Origin: Papio anubis
Lineage: Eukaryota > Chordata > Mammalia > Primates > Cercopithecidae
DNA: 64,000 nt
Assembly (NCBI RefSeq): GCF_008728515.1
Contig: NC_044990.1
Span: 12,669,156 to 12,733,155, forward strand
Direction: 5' to 3'
Part shown: one piece after another, positions 44,475 to 56,669 of the stretch
Layout: each line of letters opens with the position of its first letter
How positions within the stretch are numbered: the first letter of the stretch is position 1
The notes under the pieces: model-generated
Seen by the model: only the letters and a program-made list of their open reading frames with translations
Told to the model about the DNA's origin: nothing
The model's database searches: none
Made by a program: the position numbers and the translations under genes

Positions 44475-44515
44475 AGGGGATCACATTTCAACATGAGATT
44501 TGGAGGGGACAACTC
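44475..44515 (-). repeat. Short second copy of an LTR end
   Basis: GGGATCACATTTCAACATGAG and GATTTGGAGGGGACAAC repeat the terminal ~38 bp of the LTR at 43970-44008, about 505 bp downstream. Confidence 0.75.
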
Positions 44516-45459
44516 AAATATGATTCCGAGAACCTAAGCTGAGCTATGGTGAGTTACGCAGGAGGAAGGGGAGTTCTGTTTTGGACATACGATGTTGCAG
44601 AGGCAATTTTGAGATGTAAAGAGAGGTAAAGCCTAGGGATTTATTGATGAAAATAATCAATTGATTGTAGCTCAAACTGTGGAAATAGAAGAGAGAAGAA
44701 GAAAGAGAAGAAAAAATCATTTTGGAATAGTGAGGAACAGTCAGAAACTGGACAAAAGATGCAAAATTAGAAGAATGAAAACATAGAAGCATGGAAGAAG
44801 GATTTCTAAATAGGAGTGTGATCACCAGCATCAATTGTTGCTGGAGAGGTTTCCAGGGATATAGTGGTTTCACAGTGCACAGTAATCCTCCCAGTTCAAA
44901 ACACCTGAAAGTTCTATAAAAATATGAAAAAAAAAATGTTTCCACAATTATTGTGGAAGTTGGGAAGGTAAGGAGAATTTATTGCATGGTACCTTTGCCT
45001 GAGGGAGTTGCCTTGTAAGAAGCCGTTGTTTCCTTTGTGCTCATCCTCTCTAGTGACAGCTCTAGATCTGGAATGGGAATGCATGGATTGAGTGTGTGTG
45101 ATGGAGGAGTTGGTGCTTGAGAAATTGCGAAGGCAAACCTAGGTGGAGAAAGCTGGCATGAGAAAAGAGTAATAGGAGTTTGCTAAATTCTTATGAGCAA
45201 AATCTGCAGGGAAATGAATTCTGAGGAGGCTGTACCAAGGAGGGAAAAGCATAATTATAGATCAATGTATTTATCAATCAGTCAATTATAAATCAACCCA
45301 TTTATCATTGTAGACTCACATCCCAGAGATTCTGGATTCAATGTGCTAGACCAAACAGCAGGAAATAGTTCTCATTGTTGACTTGGCTAGTTGAATAAAA
45401 CCTAGGTTCTACAGAGGTATAGAGTAAGTAAACTGTATCTGTCAGAAAATACTCAGTGT

Positions 45460-45767
45460 GGCCGGTCGCGGTGGCTCATACCTAAAATCCCAGCACTTTG
45501 GGAGGCCGAGGCGGGTGGATCACCTGAGGTCGAGAGTTTTAGACCAGCCTGACCAACATGGAGAAACCCTGTCTCTACTAAAAATACAAAAAAAAAAAAA
45601 AAAAAAAAAGCTGGGCGTGGTGGCTCATGCCTGTAATCCCAGCTACTCAGGAGTCTGAGGCAGGAGAATTGCTTGAACCCAGGAGGTGGAGGTTGCAGTG
45701 AGCCAAGATCATGCGATTGCACTCCAGCCTGGGCAACAAGAGTGAGACTCCATCTCAAAAAAACAAA
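45460..45767 (+). mobile_element. AluS-like element with long A-rich linker
   Basis: Full forward Alu. The central linker is a run of 22 A (45588-45609). Target duplication ACTCAGTGT / ACTCGGTGT at 45451-45459 and 45768-45776, one mismatch. Confidence 0.88.
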
Positions 45768-45779
45768 ACTCGGTGTACC

Positions 45780-46820
45780 ATAGACTGTGTCTAGCAGAGA
45801 CAATAGTTCTTGATTGGCTAATCAAGTGTGGTTCCCATAACTACATCCTCCAAGAGGTGTTAGAAGGAACTGTCTTCACCAAGGCTTTGAGAAATATATT
45901 GATGAGGTGAGCACCTTTGAGATGAGTTCCAGAGGTTTTTTTCTGTAGGCAGAGATGCCAGTGGGAAGTGCTGCCAGGGCAATCATCTCATAAACTCAAT
46001 GGGAAGCACCCAGAGACCCAAGCAAGTAACAGCAGTTACTTGGGAGAGTTAACGCAGTATGGTCAGCTGGAAGGATGTGATCCATACAGTTTAGAGGCGG
46101 ATAATTGATCATGAGTTCTTTGATTCGAAGCTCACTATAGCTTTCTTAATGAATTCAAATAAGAAATAAAACCATCTCTAGGTATTGCAAAGAGTCCTGA
46201 CTTGAGCTTTTGTAATGGAGAGTCATTGTGCCTCATACAATTCTCAGCCCTGAGCCACATCAAAAAGCTGCAGCCCCTTGAGTGAAGGCAGGTCTGAGCC
46301 CCCTCAGAAAAGGCCCGATAGAAAGTCGCAAGGGGATACTCTTTATAGGCTTACTAGTTTTTCCTTAAAAGCCTTCTTGGTAGTGATTTACCATGGTAAC
46401 TGGACCCTGGGCAAAAGGAAATACCTAAATATTCCAAGGGAAAATTTTCCAATGGCTCTAATCTAGACTAATTTCTGAAATTCCACGAAGGCCTACCAGG
46501 AGGAATAGGTATTTAAAAAGCTGGATAATAATTAGGGTCCAGTTTAGGGTAAATAGGGTAAATAATCATATTTTTGAACATGGTTAGTTCTTATAAATAT
46601 TATATATGTATACATAAGTGTGCATATTCTGTACAATTGGAATAGATTTCCTGAGTAATTGCCAAATATCTTCATAAGTTTCCTGACCTATGAAAGAAGG
46701 ACTGTTACAGTAGGAAGGGCCAACTGGAAGTTTAAATACAATAAAAGAAACAAGGCAATGCTAATACTCTTGGAGTTCCCTGATCTCATCCCATCCCCAT
46801 CACTAGAAGCAGTTAGCTTT
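45780..46820 (+). other. Probable ERVL-related decayed sequence, poorly resolved
   Basis: Upstream of the dUTPase-like segment, with a similar purine-rich, broken-frame character (for example 46278-46466). Assigned by continuity only; no motif is intact. Confidence 0.3.
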
Positions 46821-46828
46821 ATAGAGTA

Positions 46829-47460
46829 GTGCAATTGACAATGGAATATGTAATAATAGTGCCAATACCTGATTTTACAAAATACAGAATATACTGTAAA
46901 CTGTCAACTGAAATATGGTACTCTATCTTCCAAACTCAGAGATGTGCATGTCCAGGAATAATGAATTGGAAGTGGGAGTTGATTCTCTACCTAGTAAAGC
47001 TAATGACCCATCTATAAAGTTTGCTTTCTTTCCCTATGATTCTGTTAGTCATTTTAGTACCTCAGGGAGAAATGCTTCTTCCAGAGGATGTACTAACAGT
47101 TTTCAGAAGAATTGGAAAGTAAGCTTAATCATTTTAAGCCACTCGTGCTTCTGAGAGAAGAGGGGAAAATAAGAATCATGGGATGATTGATTCTGACTGT
47201 CAGGAGGAAATAGGGCCTCACTACCCAAAAGAGGTGAGTATAGATGATTCCCTGTGCAACATCCTATTATTACTTTATCAAGTGGTAAAAATTAATGAAA
47301 AACTACAGCTACCACCTATAGACCAGACCCACCAGGGCTGCATCTCCCAGATGGGAAGGAAGGTTTGTGTCACCCGTGAGCTAAAGACCCCACACCAGTT
47401 ACTACGCTGGCTGAAGATGAAAGGAAAATGAATTGTACAGTAGTGCGGAGGAATCACAAC
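46829..47460 (+). pseudogene. ERVL-type endogenous retrovirus remnant with dUTPase-like segment
   Basis: Broken + strand frames (46915-47154, 47183-47431) carry a pattern I associate with the dUTPase domain encoded after integrase in ERVL-class elements. A D-S-D/Q-E-E-I-G motif lies near 47186, a KINEKLQLP strand at about 47290, and a V-T-R-E-L-K-T-P-H segment near 47375. The active enzyme would hydrolyse dUTP, but frameshifts separate the pieces and key motifs are lost, so it is not functional. Identification is by motif memory only. Confidence 0.5.
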
Positions 47461-47963
47461 TATCAGCTACAACCCCAGGACTCATATTTCCTTCTTTACC
47501 ACGTCATGTATACATTGGTATATTTTGACTAATTTTCTTTGTCTTTCCTTACTCCCAACTATGCCATTTAAAAAATAAGTTTTGTTGGTTAACTTTACAT
47601 TTCAGGCCACTGGCTACAGAATATTAAGGTGGAATCTAACAGAAATAGAGAGGAAAATAACATCGCTCAGAGCTCTTAGACTTTGAGCCGGAAGCAGTAA
47701 CTGACAAGGCTTAGGGTTGCCTTCCTTTGCTGCGACAGCTTGAAAATGTCTTGATTGTTTAAGGAACATTGCATCATACGAGGCGTAAGTGTTTTTAAGT
47801 GAAGAATACATGTGGATATCAGGTACGAAGATAACAGGACCTGTGCAGGACATCAGCTATTGTTTGGAAAGTCAAGCTCCAACACCCTTCCCTTCTATTT
47901 GTGCAGAGACCTTTAACATGTGAGTCTTGGTGGAACGGAGGCCTCACTTCCCATTACAGAAGC

Positions 47964-48526
47964 TGAAATTGAGGCAGGAGAATAGGGTCTTGGAGGCAGG
48001 GAACCTCAGGCTGATTCACACTGACTTCCTAGAACTGAATCAAAAGGAAAACCCCACCTCCCCACACCCAAGTTACAAAGGGATAAGAGGCTACTGACTT
48101 TGCACTGCCTCACAGATGAAAAATGGAAAGTACCTTTGATTGGTCCCCTCCTGCAACCAATCAGGCTGGTCATGGGGCAAGTCTTCACTTGTAACTTTGT
48201 AACTTCACTTCAGCCTCTGGTCACCTCTCCCAACTAAGCAGACTGGCTGTGGGCCACTCCTTCATTTACATAGGGTAACTAAGTAACCAGTGGGAAACCT
48301 CTAAAGGGTATTTAAATCCCAGAAAATTCTGTAACCAGTGCTCTTGAGTGGCTTGCTGGAACCCACTCCCACTCTGTGGAGTGTACGGGAGTGTACTTTC
48401 ATTTCAATAGCTCTGTGCTTTTGTTGTTTCATTGTTTTGTTGCTTCGTTTGTGAATTTTGTCCAATTCTTTGTTCAAAATGTCAAGAACCTGGATGACTT
48501 ATAGTCAAGACCCTCCACAGGTAACA
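47964..48526 (+). mobile_element. Solitary ERV1-type LTR
   Basis: About 560 bp beginning TGAAATTGAGGCAGG and ending CCACAGGTAACA. It contains promoter-like text (GCAACCAATCAGGC with a CCAAT box near 48153 and TATTTAAATCCC near 48310) and an R/U5-like CTGTGCTTTTGTTGTTTC region. The poly(A) hexamer position reads AATAGC instead of AATAAA. No matching second LTR or internal region is adjacent. Subfamily not named. Confidence 0.6.
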
Positions 48527-48529
48527 AAA

Positions 48530-50630
48530 AGGCCAGACACTCCCTTCCTGTGACCCCTGCTCCTGGAATATGTGTCCATTGCCTAGGCTTAAATATTCAA
48601 ATGTTCCAGTGATACAAAGCCAGCTGAGAAGTGCTTCTGGGTGCTAGGTTGAGAATAAATGTGGAATCCAGCAAGGGCAGTGGCTAGTGTCAAAATCCTG
48701 GAGGCAAGAACAGGAGGTGTCTGGTGGTGGTGACACTGAGTTCTTACTGTCAGCAGTGGTGGTCACCAGAGGTAGCTTCCTGACAAAATGTTTCTGGTTC
48801 CCTGCTGTTCACTCTACTCTGGTCCTGCCCATTTTCTCAGCCGGACTCTCTGGCCTGTTTGCTGATTGAGTTAACGACACAATATCCTTTCAGCAAATGC
48901 CTTTTCTGCTTCATTAAGTTAGTGACATTTGGTCTCCATTGCTTGTAACCAAGAGCCTTGACCTTTACAAGACTGATTCATGGATAACATTTGATTTCTA
49001 TCTAGGGACAGGGAACCAAAAAAATTGAGAGATGTATATAAAACTGTGCAGATTTTTTTTTTGTGAGGTGAGGGGGCATGATTGTTGTTTTTTGTTTATT
49101 CAACTGCTTTTTTTCATGAACAAACTTAAAAATATAAAAATGGAATGACTATCAGTAGAAAGTAAAATTCTTTTCAGGAAGATTAATGTTTATCTGCAAA
49201 GAAAGATATTGTTGAATGTCTCTTGTGCCATCTGTTCCCAAAGTTCTCCCTTCTGTCTCACCTGCAGTGTGAGTTCTTTGCCTTTCTTTTCCTCATCTAG
49301 TTTTGCTACTGGATGGGGCTGGCCTGGGAAGTACAGGGGAAGGAGAAGTGGATGCTTCAAATCCTGCAGGGAAAGTGGGAAGAGAGACAAGGACTTCATT
49401 ATTCAGGCCTTTTCACATTGCGAGAGTTAATCTTTTCCTAGCATATGTCCAGTGTCTTAATATGTTAAAATAAGGTTTATCACCTTCTTAACTTCAAGTC
49501 ATATCCTAGAAGGCCTCCATTGGATTACTTAAGCCTTCAGAGGCTGAGCAGGTTCAGCAAGATGGTCAGTGTAAAACACCTGACCCTCTACAAGTCTCGG
49601 AGAAAGAAGTATACCAGTCTAGCTCGCTTATCCTCGTTTGGTGGTTCCACAAAGGGAATGAGCAATCCTTGGTCAAATGGACAAAATACCATGAGTGAAC
49701 TACTGTCAGAGTTGCTAAGTACCTAGAAGCTAGTTCTTAAATGTGTGCTCGGAATATTTTGGATTCTGTTTTGATTTTGGTGAAAATCCTCATAAAATCT
49801 GACAGATTGAAAGCATTGAACAGCTCAGCCTCATAAAAAATCGTTTGCATGGAACTGGTGAAGGGCAAAGCATTGCCTGGCTGTCTTCAGCTCAATTCTA
49901 GTGCCAGGTGCCTGGGTGGGCTTGTTTATTCAGAAGAAATGAAACATAAATTGGCGGGATCCGTCTAATCCATTTAATTTTCTCTTGTGTGTACAGAATG
50001 GGGACGGGTGTGAAAAGTGATCTGTTTTGTTGGAAAATTCAAGTCACGTGACATCTCAATGATGGCAAAATAAGAAATAGCTGACATCATGTTTCTAAAT
50101 ATACCACATTTTGCAACAGCTACCTGGAGCAAAACCAGAAAGGTTGAGAAGGCAGAATAATGACTTTTCGTCTCTGGAAGGCATCCATGTTCAACAGTCT
50201 GTCAGGAAGAGAGACAGGTGGGGCTGGCTCGCCACCTGGGGTGAGGGCTGCTGCAGGGCTTTTATTAAAATTATTGCACAGGAGTGGAGAAGACAAACAC
50301 TCAGTGGGTGCAGTGGAACAGCCGGCCCATATGTCTGGCCAGAACTAAGGTCTTTCTCAAAAATAAACCTACTTAAGGTAGCACCATTTTTTTTTTTTTC
50401 CCAAAAAAATCTTGTATACTAGTCAAACAGATCCCAGGGTTTATAAATGCATTTTATATGCCTCTATGTCTTCAGTACCAATGTCTAGAATTTATTATCT
50501 GGCTTTATCATTGCTTGAGGTATAATAGGGGAAGGAGAGTATAAATTAAAATTGAGAATATCATCACGAGGACAAGGAGGATATTGATATAAGTGTCTCT
50601 GTGCATTTCACACTGTGTCCCCTGTAGACC
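48530..50630. other. Intergenic DNA, unassigned
   Basis: Mixed composition. A 68-codon serine/lysine-rich frame at 49520-49726 has no recognised domain. No clear repeat called. Confidence 0.4.
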
Positions 50631-50639
50631 CTCAGAGTT

Positions 50640-50765
50640 AGAAGGTGGAACCCTCTGGTATATGGTAAATCGAGGCCCAGAGAGGCAGTGTGACTCATTT
50701 AAGATTACACAGCTAGTAATGTCAGAGACAAAATTGGAACCAAAGTGTTCTGATTCTTAGTCATT
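50640..50765 (-). repeat. MIR fragment
   Basis: Reverse MIR: GAGGCCCAGAGAGGCAGTG, AAGATTACACAGCTAGTAA, ATTGGAACCAAAGTG. Confidence 0.75.
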
Positions 50766-50799
50766 TGGTCTTTGTAACTAGAGAACAAAGCTTTGTACT

Positions 50800-51273
50800 T
50801 GTATTAGTTTTACATAGCTGCCATAACAAATAACCATGAATCAAGTGGCTCAAAACAACTCACATTTATCCTTTTACTGTTCTGGAGCTCAGAGTCTGCA
50901 GTCATTCTCACTGGGCTAAAGTCAAGGTGTCAGCAGGGCTGCTTGCTCCCAGAGGCTCCAGGGAAGAATCCATGTCTGTGCCTTTTCCGGCTTCCAGAGG
51001 CCCTGTGCAATCGTTGGTTAATGATCCCTTCCTCATATCCCTCCAACTTCTTGCTTTTATCATCCCACCTTCTGACTCTGGCCCTCCTGCTGCCTTCTTC
51101 CAGCTACCCTTGTGATGACATTGGCCACAGCCAGCTAATCCAGGATAATCTCCCACCTCCAGATGCTTCATTTAGTCACATCTGCATAGTTCCTCTCATC
51201 ATGTAGGGCGACATATTCACAGGTTTCAGGGAGCAAGACGTGGACATCTTTGGAGGCCATTCTGCTCGCCACA
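50800..51273 (-). mobile_element. MLT1-type MaLR LTR, reverse
   Basis: GTATTAGTTTTACATAGCTG, AGTCAAGGTGTCAGCAGGG, TAATCCAGGATAATCTCCC, GACGTGGACATCTTTGGAGG and an end CGCCACA match reverse MLT1 order. Confidence 0.8.
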
Positions 51274-51503
51274 TCCCTCTACCTTGCATTATCGCCTCTC
51301 CCGTTCTCTCAAAACAAACAATATAGAAGGCAGAAGAGATTTCTGGAGACTAAACCATGTAGTAACATTTATATAACATTGGGGCCATTCTCTTCACTTG
51401 GCACAGCACCTTTGCCACTCAGTCTGCCTGACCTCTGGATGAGTAGGAGGGCCAGTATCCCCACTATTGTACAGATTAGTAAAAGCAAAACACTTAAGAT
51501 TTT

Positions 51504-51534
51504 GGTTCAGTTAGAGACTGTGGTTCAGTTAGAG
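51504..51534 (+). repeat. 18-bp tandem duplication
   Basis: GGTTCAGTTAGAG occurs at 51504-51516 and 51522-51534. Confidence 0.92.
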
Positions 51535-51539
51535 TTCTT

Positions 51540-51641
51540 AAAGCATACCTGCTTGTACCAAGTAGTATTTAGTAGTACTCAGTGTTTATAAAAGCATACC
51601 TGCTTGTACCAAGTAGTATTTAGTAGTACTCAGTGTTTATA
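51540..51641 (+). repeat. Perfect 2x51-bp tandem duplication
   Basis: 51540-51590 is repeated without a mismatch at 51591-51641. The unit begins AAAGCATACCTGCTTGTACC and ends CTCAGTGTTTATA. Confidence 0.95.
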
Positions 51642-51649
51642 ATAGTATT

Positions 51650-52115
51650 TCAAAGTCCTTTGGTTCTTAATTCTTTTATTAAGGTTCAGACAGGAGGTTG
51701 CATTTGTTTCTTCAATTTTTTTGTTTTATCCTTGTGGCGAGAGATAAGAGAACACTTGCCTAATATCTACTTGTTTGTTCGACTTCTTGTCCCTGGGCTG
51801 TGACAAAAGGCAGAGTGTGTGGTAATGAAAACTTATTCACAATCTTAAATATGATGTAAGTGGCTGAATTGGAAAGGGAGATGCCCATTACCAAAGGCAC
51901 TGGAGGGGAGAAGGCCTGATTAGTGCTGGAAGGTCGCCAGCGTGGAGAGTTCAGACACGTCTGTGCTACTCACAGACAGTGCAAACTCATCGCTCTTGGA
52001 ATTTAATTCTTGGGAAATGATTGAAAGATGGAGTAAAAATATTTACAACTTATATGAACTTTACCAATCTCCAAATATTCTGAACACTTGGCATTATATT
52101 TTATTAAAAATAAAC
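51650..52115. other. Unassigned intergenic DNA
   Basis: No gene or repeat recognised. Confidence 0.5.
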
Positions 52116-52430
52116 GGCCAGGTGCAGTGGCTCACGCCTGTAATCCCAGCACTTTGGGAGGCCAAGGCAGGCGGATCACCTGAGGTCGGGAGTTTGAGAC
52201 CAGCCTGATCAACATGGAGAAACCCCGTCTCTACTGAAAATACAAAAGTAGCCAGGTGTGGTGGCACATTCCTGTAATCCTAGCTACTCAGGAGGCTGAG
52301 GCTGGAGAATTGCTTGAACCCGGGAAGTGGAGGTTGCAGTGAGTTGAGATGGCACCACTGTACTCCAGGCTGGGCAACAAGAGCAAAATTACCTCTAAAA
52401 AAAGAAAAGAAAAGAAAAAAACCAAAAAAA
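52116..52430 (+). mobile_element. AluS-like element
   Basis: Full forward Alu from GGCCAGGTGCAGTGGCTCAC to an A-rich tail with AAAAG repeats. Confidence 0.9.
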
Positions 52431-52889
52431 CCTCCCAAAAATACATAGTAGGCACTCGATAAATGTTTAAATGTTTGCAGGGTGTTAAATGAATGAGTGA
52501 ATCATTGGTGATTACTTCTATCTGAAAAATAAATGAAGAACGTTTTCATTTGGGCTTGTATGTTTCCTCTACATTCAATGATGACTTAAAGAGCCAATTA
52601 ACTTTTACAGCTGGGCTAAACAACCTAGGCCTGTGACTAGAAGGGGCTAAATTTGGTTTGTTTAGGAGACAAAATTGAGGGAAAAGATTTGTCTGAACTT
52701 AATAGGATCCTCGAGAATGTTTCAAATATTAGCAAAGAAATTTATCGTATCAATCCAATGTCTCAGTGACCAACTCTACACCTCCAGGCTTCTTATATGC
52801 AATGGAGTGGAGTGGGGGGTGCCAATTTTAGAGGGGGTTGTGGAGTCCACAGACAATCATTGAGTCGGAACCAACAAATGTTTGAGCAA

Positions 52890-53090
52890 CCCTCATGTCC
52901 CAGGGCTTTTTAAAGATATTATTTCATGAAATTCAACAACTGTGTGAAATAGATGTTGCACCCATTTTACAGATTTAGAAAAGTTCGAGGAAGATTAAGT
53001 GACTTGATATAGTGGAAGATTAAACTATTCCAAAGCGCCTGTTTTTCAATTCCAAATACTCTGCTGTTTTGACTTCACTGTGCCTTATTA
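52890..53090 (-). repeat. MIR fragment
   Basis: Reverse MIR-like: CATTTTACAGATTTAGAAAAG, AAGTGACTTGATATAG, TACTCTGCTGTTTTG. Confidence 0.65.
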
Positions 53091-53244
53091 TTATACCGGA
53101 AATTTCTGTTGGGCAAAAGGACAGCAAAGACATCCATGGAGTGTCTGAGAAGTGAGGTCATAACTTTGATACAGCTTTAAAACATTTTAGGGTAACAAAC
53201 AGAGAGAGGGTATGTTTAACTTTTGGTTTTGCAAAGGGACATGA

Positions 53245-53470
53245 AAGCAGGCACTCTAGACTCTGGTGCCTTGAATCTTGGGTCCACTGTTTACTCACGA
53301 TGAGACTTTGAACAAGACCCTTCACCCTCTTTTGCTCCATCTCCTCATCTTTAGGATGGGTGTGAAAACACCTACTTACCAGGCCCTTGTTGTTGATGAT
53401 GGTAAATAGGATAGTCTATGTGATGTGCTCATTTCATGGCTCACAGGAAATGCTCTGGTAACTGCCTGAA
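53245..53470 (+). repeat. MIR fragment
   Basis: Forward MIR: CTCTAGACTCTGGTGCC, AGACTTTGAACAAGACCC, CTCCTCATCTTTAGGATGGG. Confidence 0.7.
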
Positions 53471-53944
53471 ATAATTACTTTGAGGACGTCAAAGTCCTGT
53501 AAAAATGTTTATTCATTTTAATCAGAGTTAGTCTTCCTTTAAGCATCTTTCTTCTTTAAATAGTCTAAGATTCTGAAGTTGTAGATTATTATTTGGGGGA
53601 TGAATCGACTTGTCGGTCAAAATGTAATGCTTTTGTATATAAAAATTTTCACTCTAATTCTTAGCTCTCTATAAAACTTTAATGTTATTGCTCTTTCTCT
53701 GCAACATTTTCAAAGCATCCCACTTTGGGAATAACTTTATGCGCCATCATCCTCTTCTGGACCTCACATAAAGAGAGAAGTTGCATGCTAATTATGATTA
53801 GTCCATAACGAAATGAGCTAAACAACAACATGCCATCATTCTATTCTGCCACACACTAATCATAGCTCAATTATTAACAAACCCAACTGTGACAGCAGAG
53901 GCAGCGTGATGGGGACACTGGGCCAGATATGCCACTCACTAGCT

Positions 53945-54241
53945 TTGTGCTTTTTTTTGGGTACAGAGTCTCACTCTGTCATCCAGGCTGGAGTGCAGTG
54001 GTGCAATCTCGGCTAACTGCAAGCTCCACCTTCCAGGTTCCAGTGATTCTCCTGCCTCAGCCTCCTGAATAGCTGGGATTACAGACATGCGCCACCATGC
54101 CTGGCTAATTTTTTGTATTTTTATTGGAGACAGGGTTTTGCCACATTGGCCAAGCTGGTCTCGAACTTCTGACCTTGGGTGATCCACCCACCTTGGCCTC
54201 CCAAAGTTCTGGGATTAAAGGCCTGAGCCACTGTGCCCGGC
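53945..54241 (-). mobile_element. AluS/J-like element, reverse
   Basis: Full reverse Alu with target duplication CACTAGCT at 53937-53944 and 54242-54249. Confidence 0.88.
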
Positions 54242-54710
54242 CACTAGCTGGGTTCTTCTCCAAACTATCTGCTTTCTCCTTCCATCTGAGCTCTATGATT
54301 GGAAGTAGGCTGTAAATCCAACTGAGAATGATTCAGTCCATGAGGAAATATATACCTGGAAAATGTCCTTCCAGATGGTAAACCTAAATAAAATCCTTTG
54401 CTCTGTAATGGAAGTGGACAAGGCAACTGGCTTGTCTGGTTTAAGTGACTCACTTCTGTTTAGAGCCATATATTCAGGTTGATTCCCTTCCAACTATTTA
54501 TCCTGCTTTGTGTTAACTAACCATGGGAAACATTGAACTTGGAGATGGGATCTCATTTTTATTTTAATGTTATCCAGTGCACGGAGTAAGGATCTTGAAA
54601 GTCCACCTGTGCTTTCGGTATTGAAAATACAGCAGGGGATTAAGACTTTACGTGGCGTCTTCCAAAAGGCCACAAGATGGGGATGTTACTCCATACACTT
54701 AGATCTTTTC

Positions 54711-55240
54711 ATTCATTCTACAAATAATTATTGAGTACCTACTGTGTGCCTGGCATTGTGCCACACTTTGGGAATACAGTGATGAGTAAAACAAACCTTG
54801 CTAATGGAAGTTATGGAGTCTCACAGAGAAGGCAGATGTTTGAAGGTGGATTTATTAGCATACTTACTACCGTGATGACAAAAATAGAGGGGGGCAATAG
54901 GAGTGCATAGTACATAGTAGGGACCCTAAAGCCACTTTGGGGAGGGCCTGGAGAGAACTCATGGAAGATTCCCTAAAGGAAACAATATCTAAGCTGAGAC
55001 CTGCAGAATGACTAAGCATTACCTAGGAGCAGTACTGCAATCTAGGCAGAAGAGTGGCACGCCCAGAGATCCAGCAAGGAAAGCAAACTTGGTCCTTTAA
55101 AGAAACTGAAAAATGTTAAACTTTTCATTTAACTTTTCAGAAGCCTATGAGTAGATAGAGGTAAAGAGTTGAGGCTGGGTCAAACCAAGAAGGGACTTGA
55201 AGGCCACATACAATCCTGAGGACAGTGGGAAGGCGAGTCC
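54711..55240 (+). repeat. Ancient mammalian dispersed repeat (L2-type, class uncertain)
   Basis: Longest copy in the window: ATAATTATTGAGTACCTACT, TGTGTGCCTGGCATTGTGCC, AAGCTGAGACCTGCAGAATG and GAAGGGACTTGAAGGCC in the order typical of this common repeat. Confidence 0.55.
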
Positions 55241-55449
55241 TCTTTCACTCACTTGCCTACTTGAAAGGTGTTTCTTACCCTCCTCCAACCAGCACGATCC
55301 CAATTCACTTTAGGTTTCAAGGCTCAGGGGCCCTCTAGGAAATGGGCACTGATCCACTAAGCCTGGGTTAGGAGCCTCTCCTGGGGGTGCCGTTGCATGT
55401 TATATGCTCCCCATCAATCACTCATGGAGCAACTGTCACTTACAGACGG

Positions 55450-55650
55450 GACGTGGGCTCAGCTGACCGAGGTTTGAGTCCTGGTTTTTGGCTCCGTGGC
55501 CTTGGGCAGATTCCTGGCCTCAGTTTTCTGAAGCTAATCAAAGCAGCCCTCTGAGAGGGTTTTGTGAAACAATTTGAAAGTGTTTAGTATAGTGCTGGGC
55601 ACATGTTTCACAAATGTTAGCTGTTGATTTTGATTATCCTAAGCGTTAAC
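55450..55650 (+). repeat. MIR fragment
   Basis: Forward MIR: GAGTCCTGGTTTTTGGCTC, GTGGCCTTGGGCAGATTCC, AGTGCTGGGCACATG. Confidence 0.75.
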
Positions 55651-55654
55651 TACT

Positions 55655-56665
55655 GATATCCATTATCCTGGATTGCAGCTTCTTTATCACTTGTCTGCTT
55701 CTCCTATTGTACCCAAAGATTCTTGAAGACAGGAACCCTATTTTATTTTATTATTTCAGTTCCCACTCCTACCACCATGCCTGGAGTAAAGGAAGTTTTG
55801 ATCAATAGTTACCCAATAAATGAGCATACCCAGCATATTCAAACAGTTTAAACAATTAGCTCCCAGGTGATACAGCTGAAGATACAGCTGCTAGAGAAGC
55901 CCTTCTGTGGTCTGTCCTGTCAGGGAATTGGCAGATAGGATCTCCCTGAAGGCAAAAACACCCCTGACTCAATTTTAATATCCTTACTTTATTTTTCAAA
56001 GTTTTTGTTGATGATCCTTATTTTAATCAATGTTCATTGCTTTCTGAATTTATTGAGTGGTTTTATAAAACTCATTTAATCTTAAAAACCTTAACTCAAT
56101 GAGAGTATTCATATTTTTATCTTAACCCATTTTAAATAATTTGGAAACGTGTTTAGTAGCATATAAAGTCCCTTTTACTTGAATTTTTAAAAACTGAGTC
56201 ATAGTTTATTTAAATTAATATAATCACAGACATTTGGGAACAATGTGACTAGCGATTTATTTTAGAATTTCTAACACATGAGAAGGTATTGAACTGACCT
56301 CCAAAAATGTGTCCATTTTTTCGTAGTTGAACGAGCATGGGATTATAAACGAGAGGTTGGAATCTACTCTTGGGTTTGCCTTAAATAAATCTTGCAGCAT
56401 CGGGAAGTGGATTTTCTTTGATGAACCTCTATCTTATCTCTGAATTTGGCCAGATCGAGCTAGATTTCAGCTAATGTTCTCTCTGAGCTCCCAAATCCCA
56501 TGGTTTGCTCTCTTTCTGTTCAGATGATAAACCAGTACACTTTTCGCAAAAAAAGCCTAGTGTCTATATAAATGCAGTGGATGAAAAGTGGACACTGATT
56601 TCTCTTCTCACTATAACACTTTTAGTGCAATTCTGCTTTCCTGGGGAGGAGGCAAGATACAGCTG
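55655..56665. other. Unassigned intergenic DNA
   Basis: No gene or repeat recognised. Confidence 0.5.
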
Positions 56666-56669
56666 AAAG

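Noticed and set aside
49520..49726. 68-codon serine/lysine-rich frame
   Set aside because: Too short, no recognised domain and no transcription context; expected by chance at this length.
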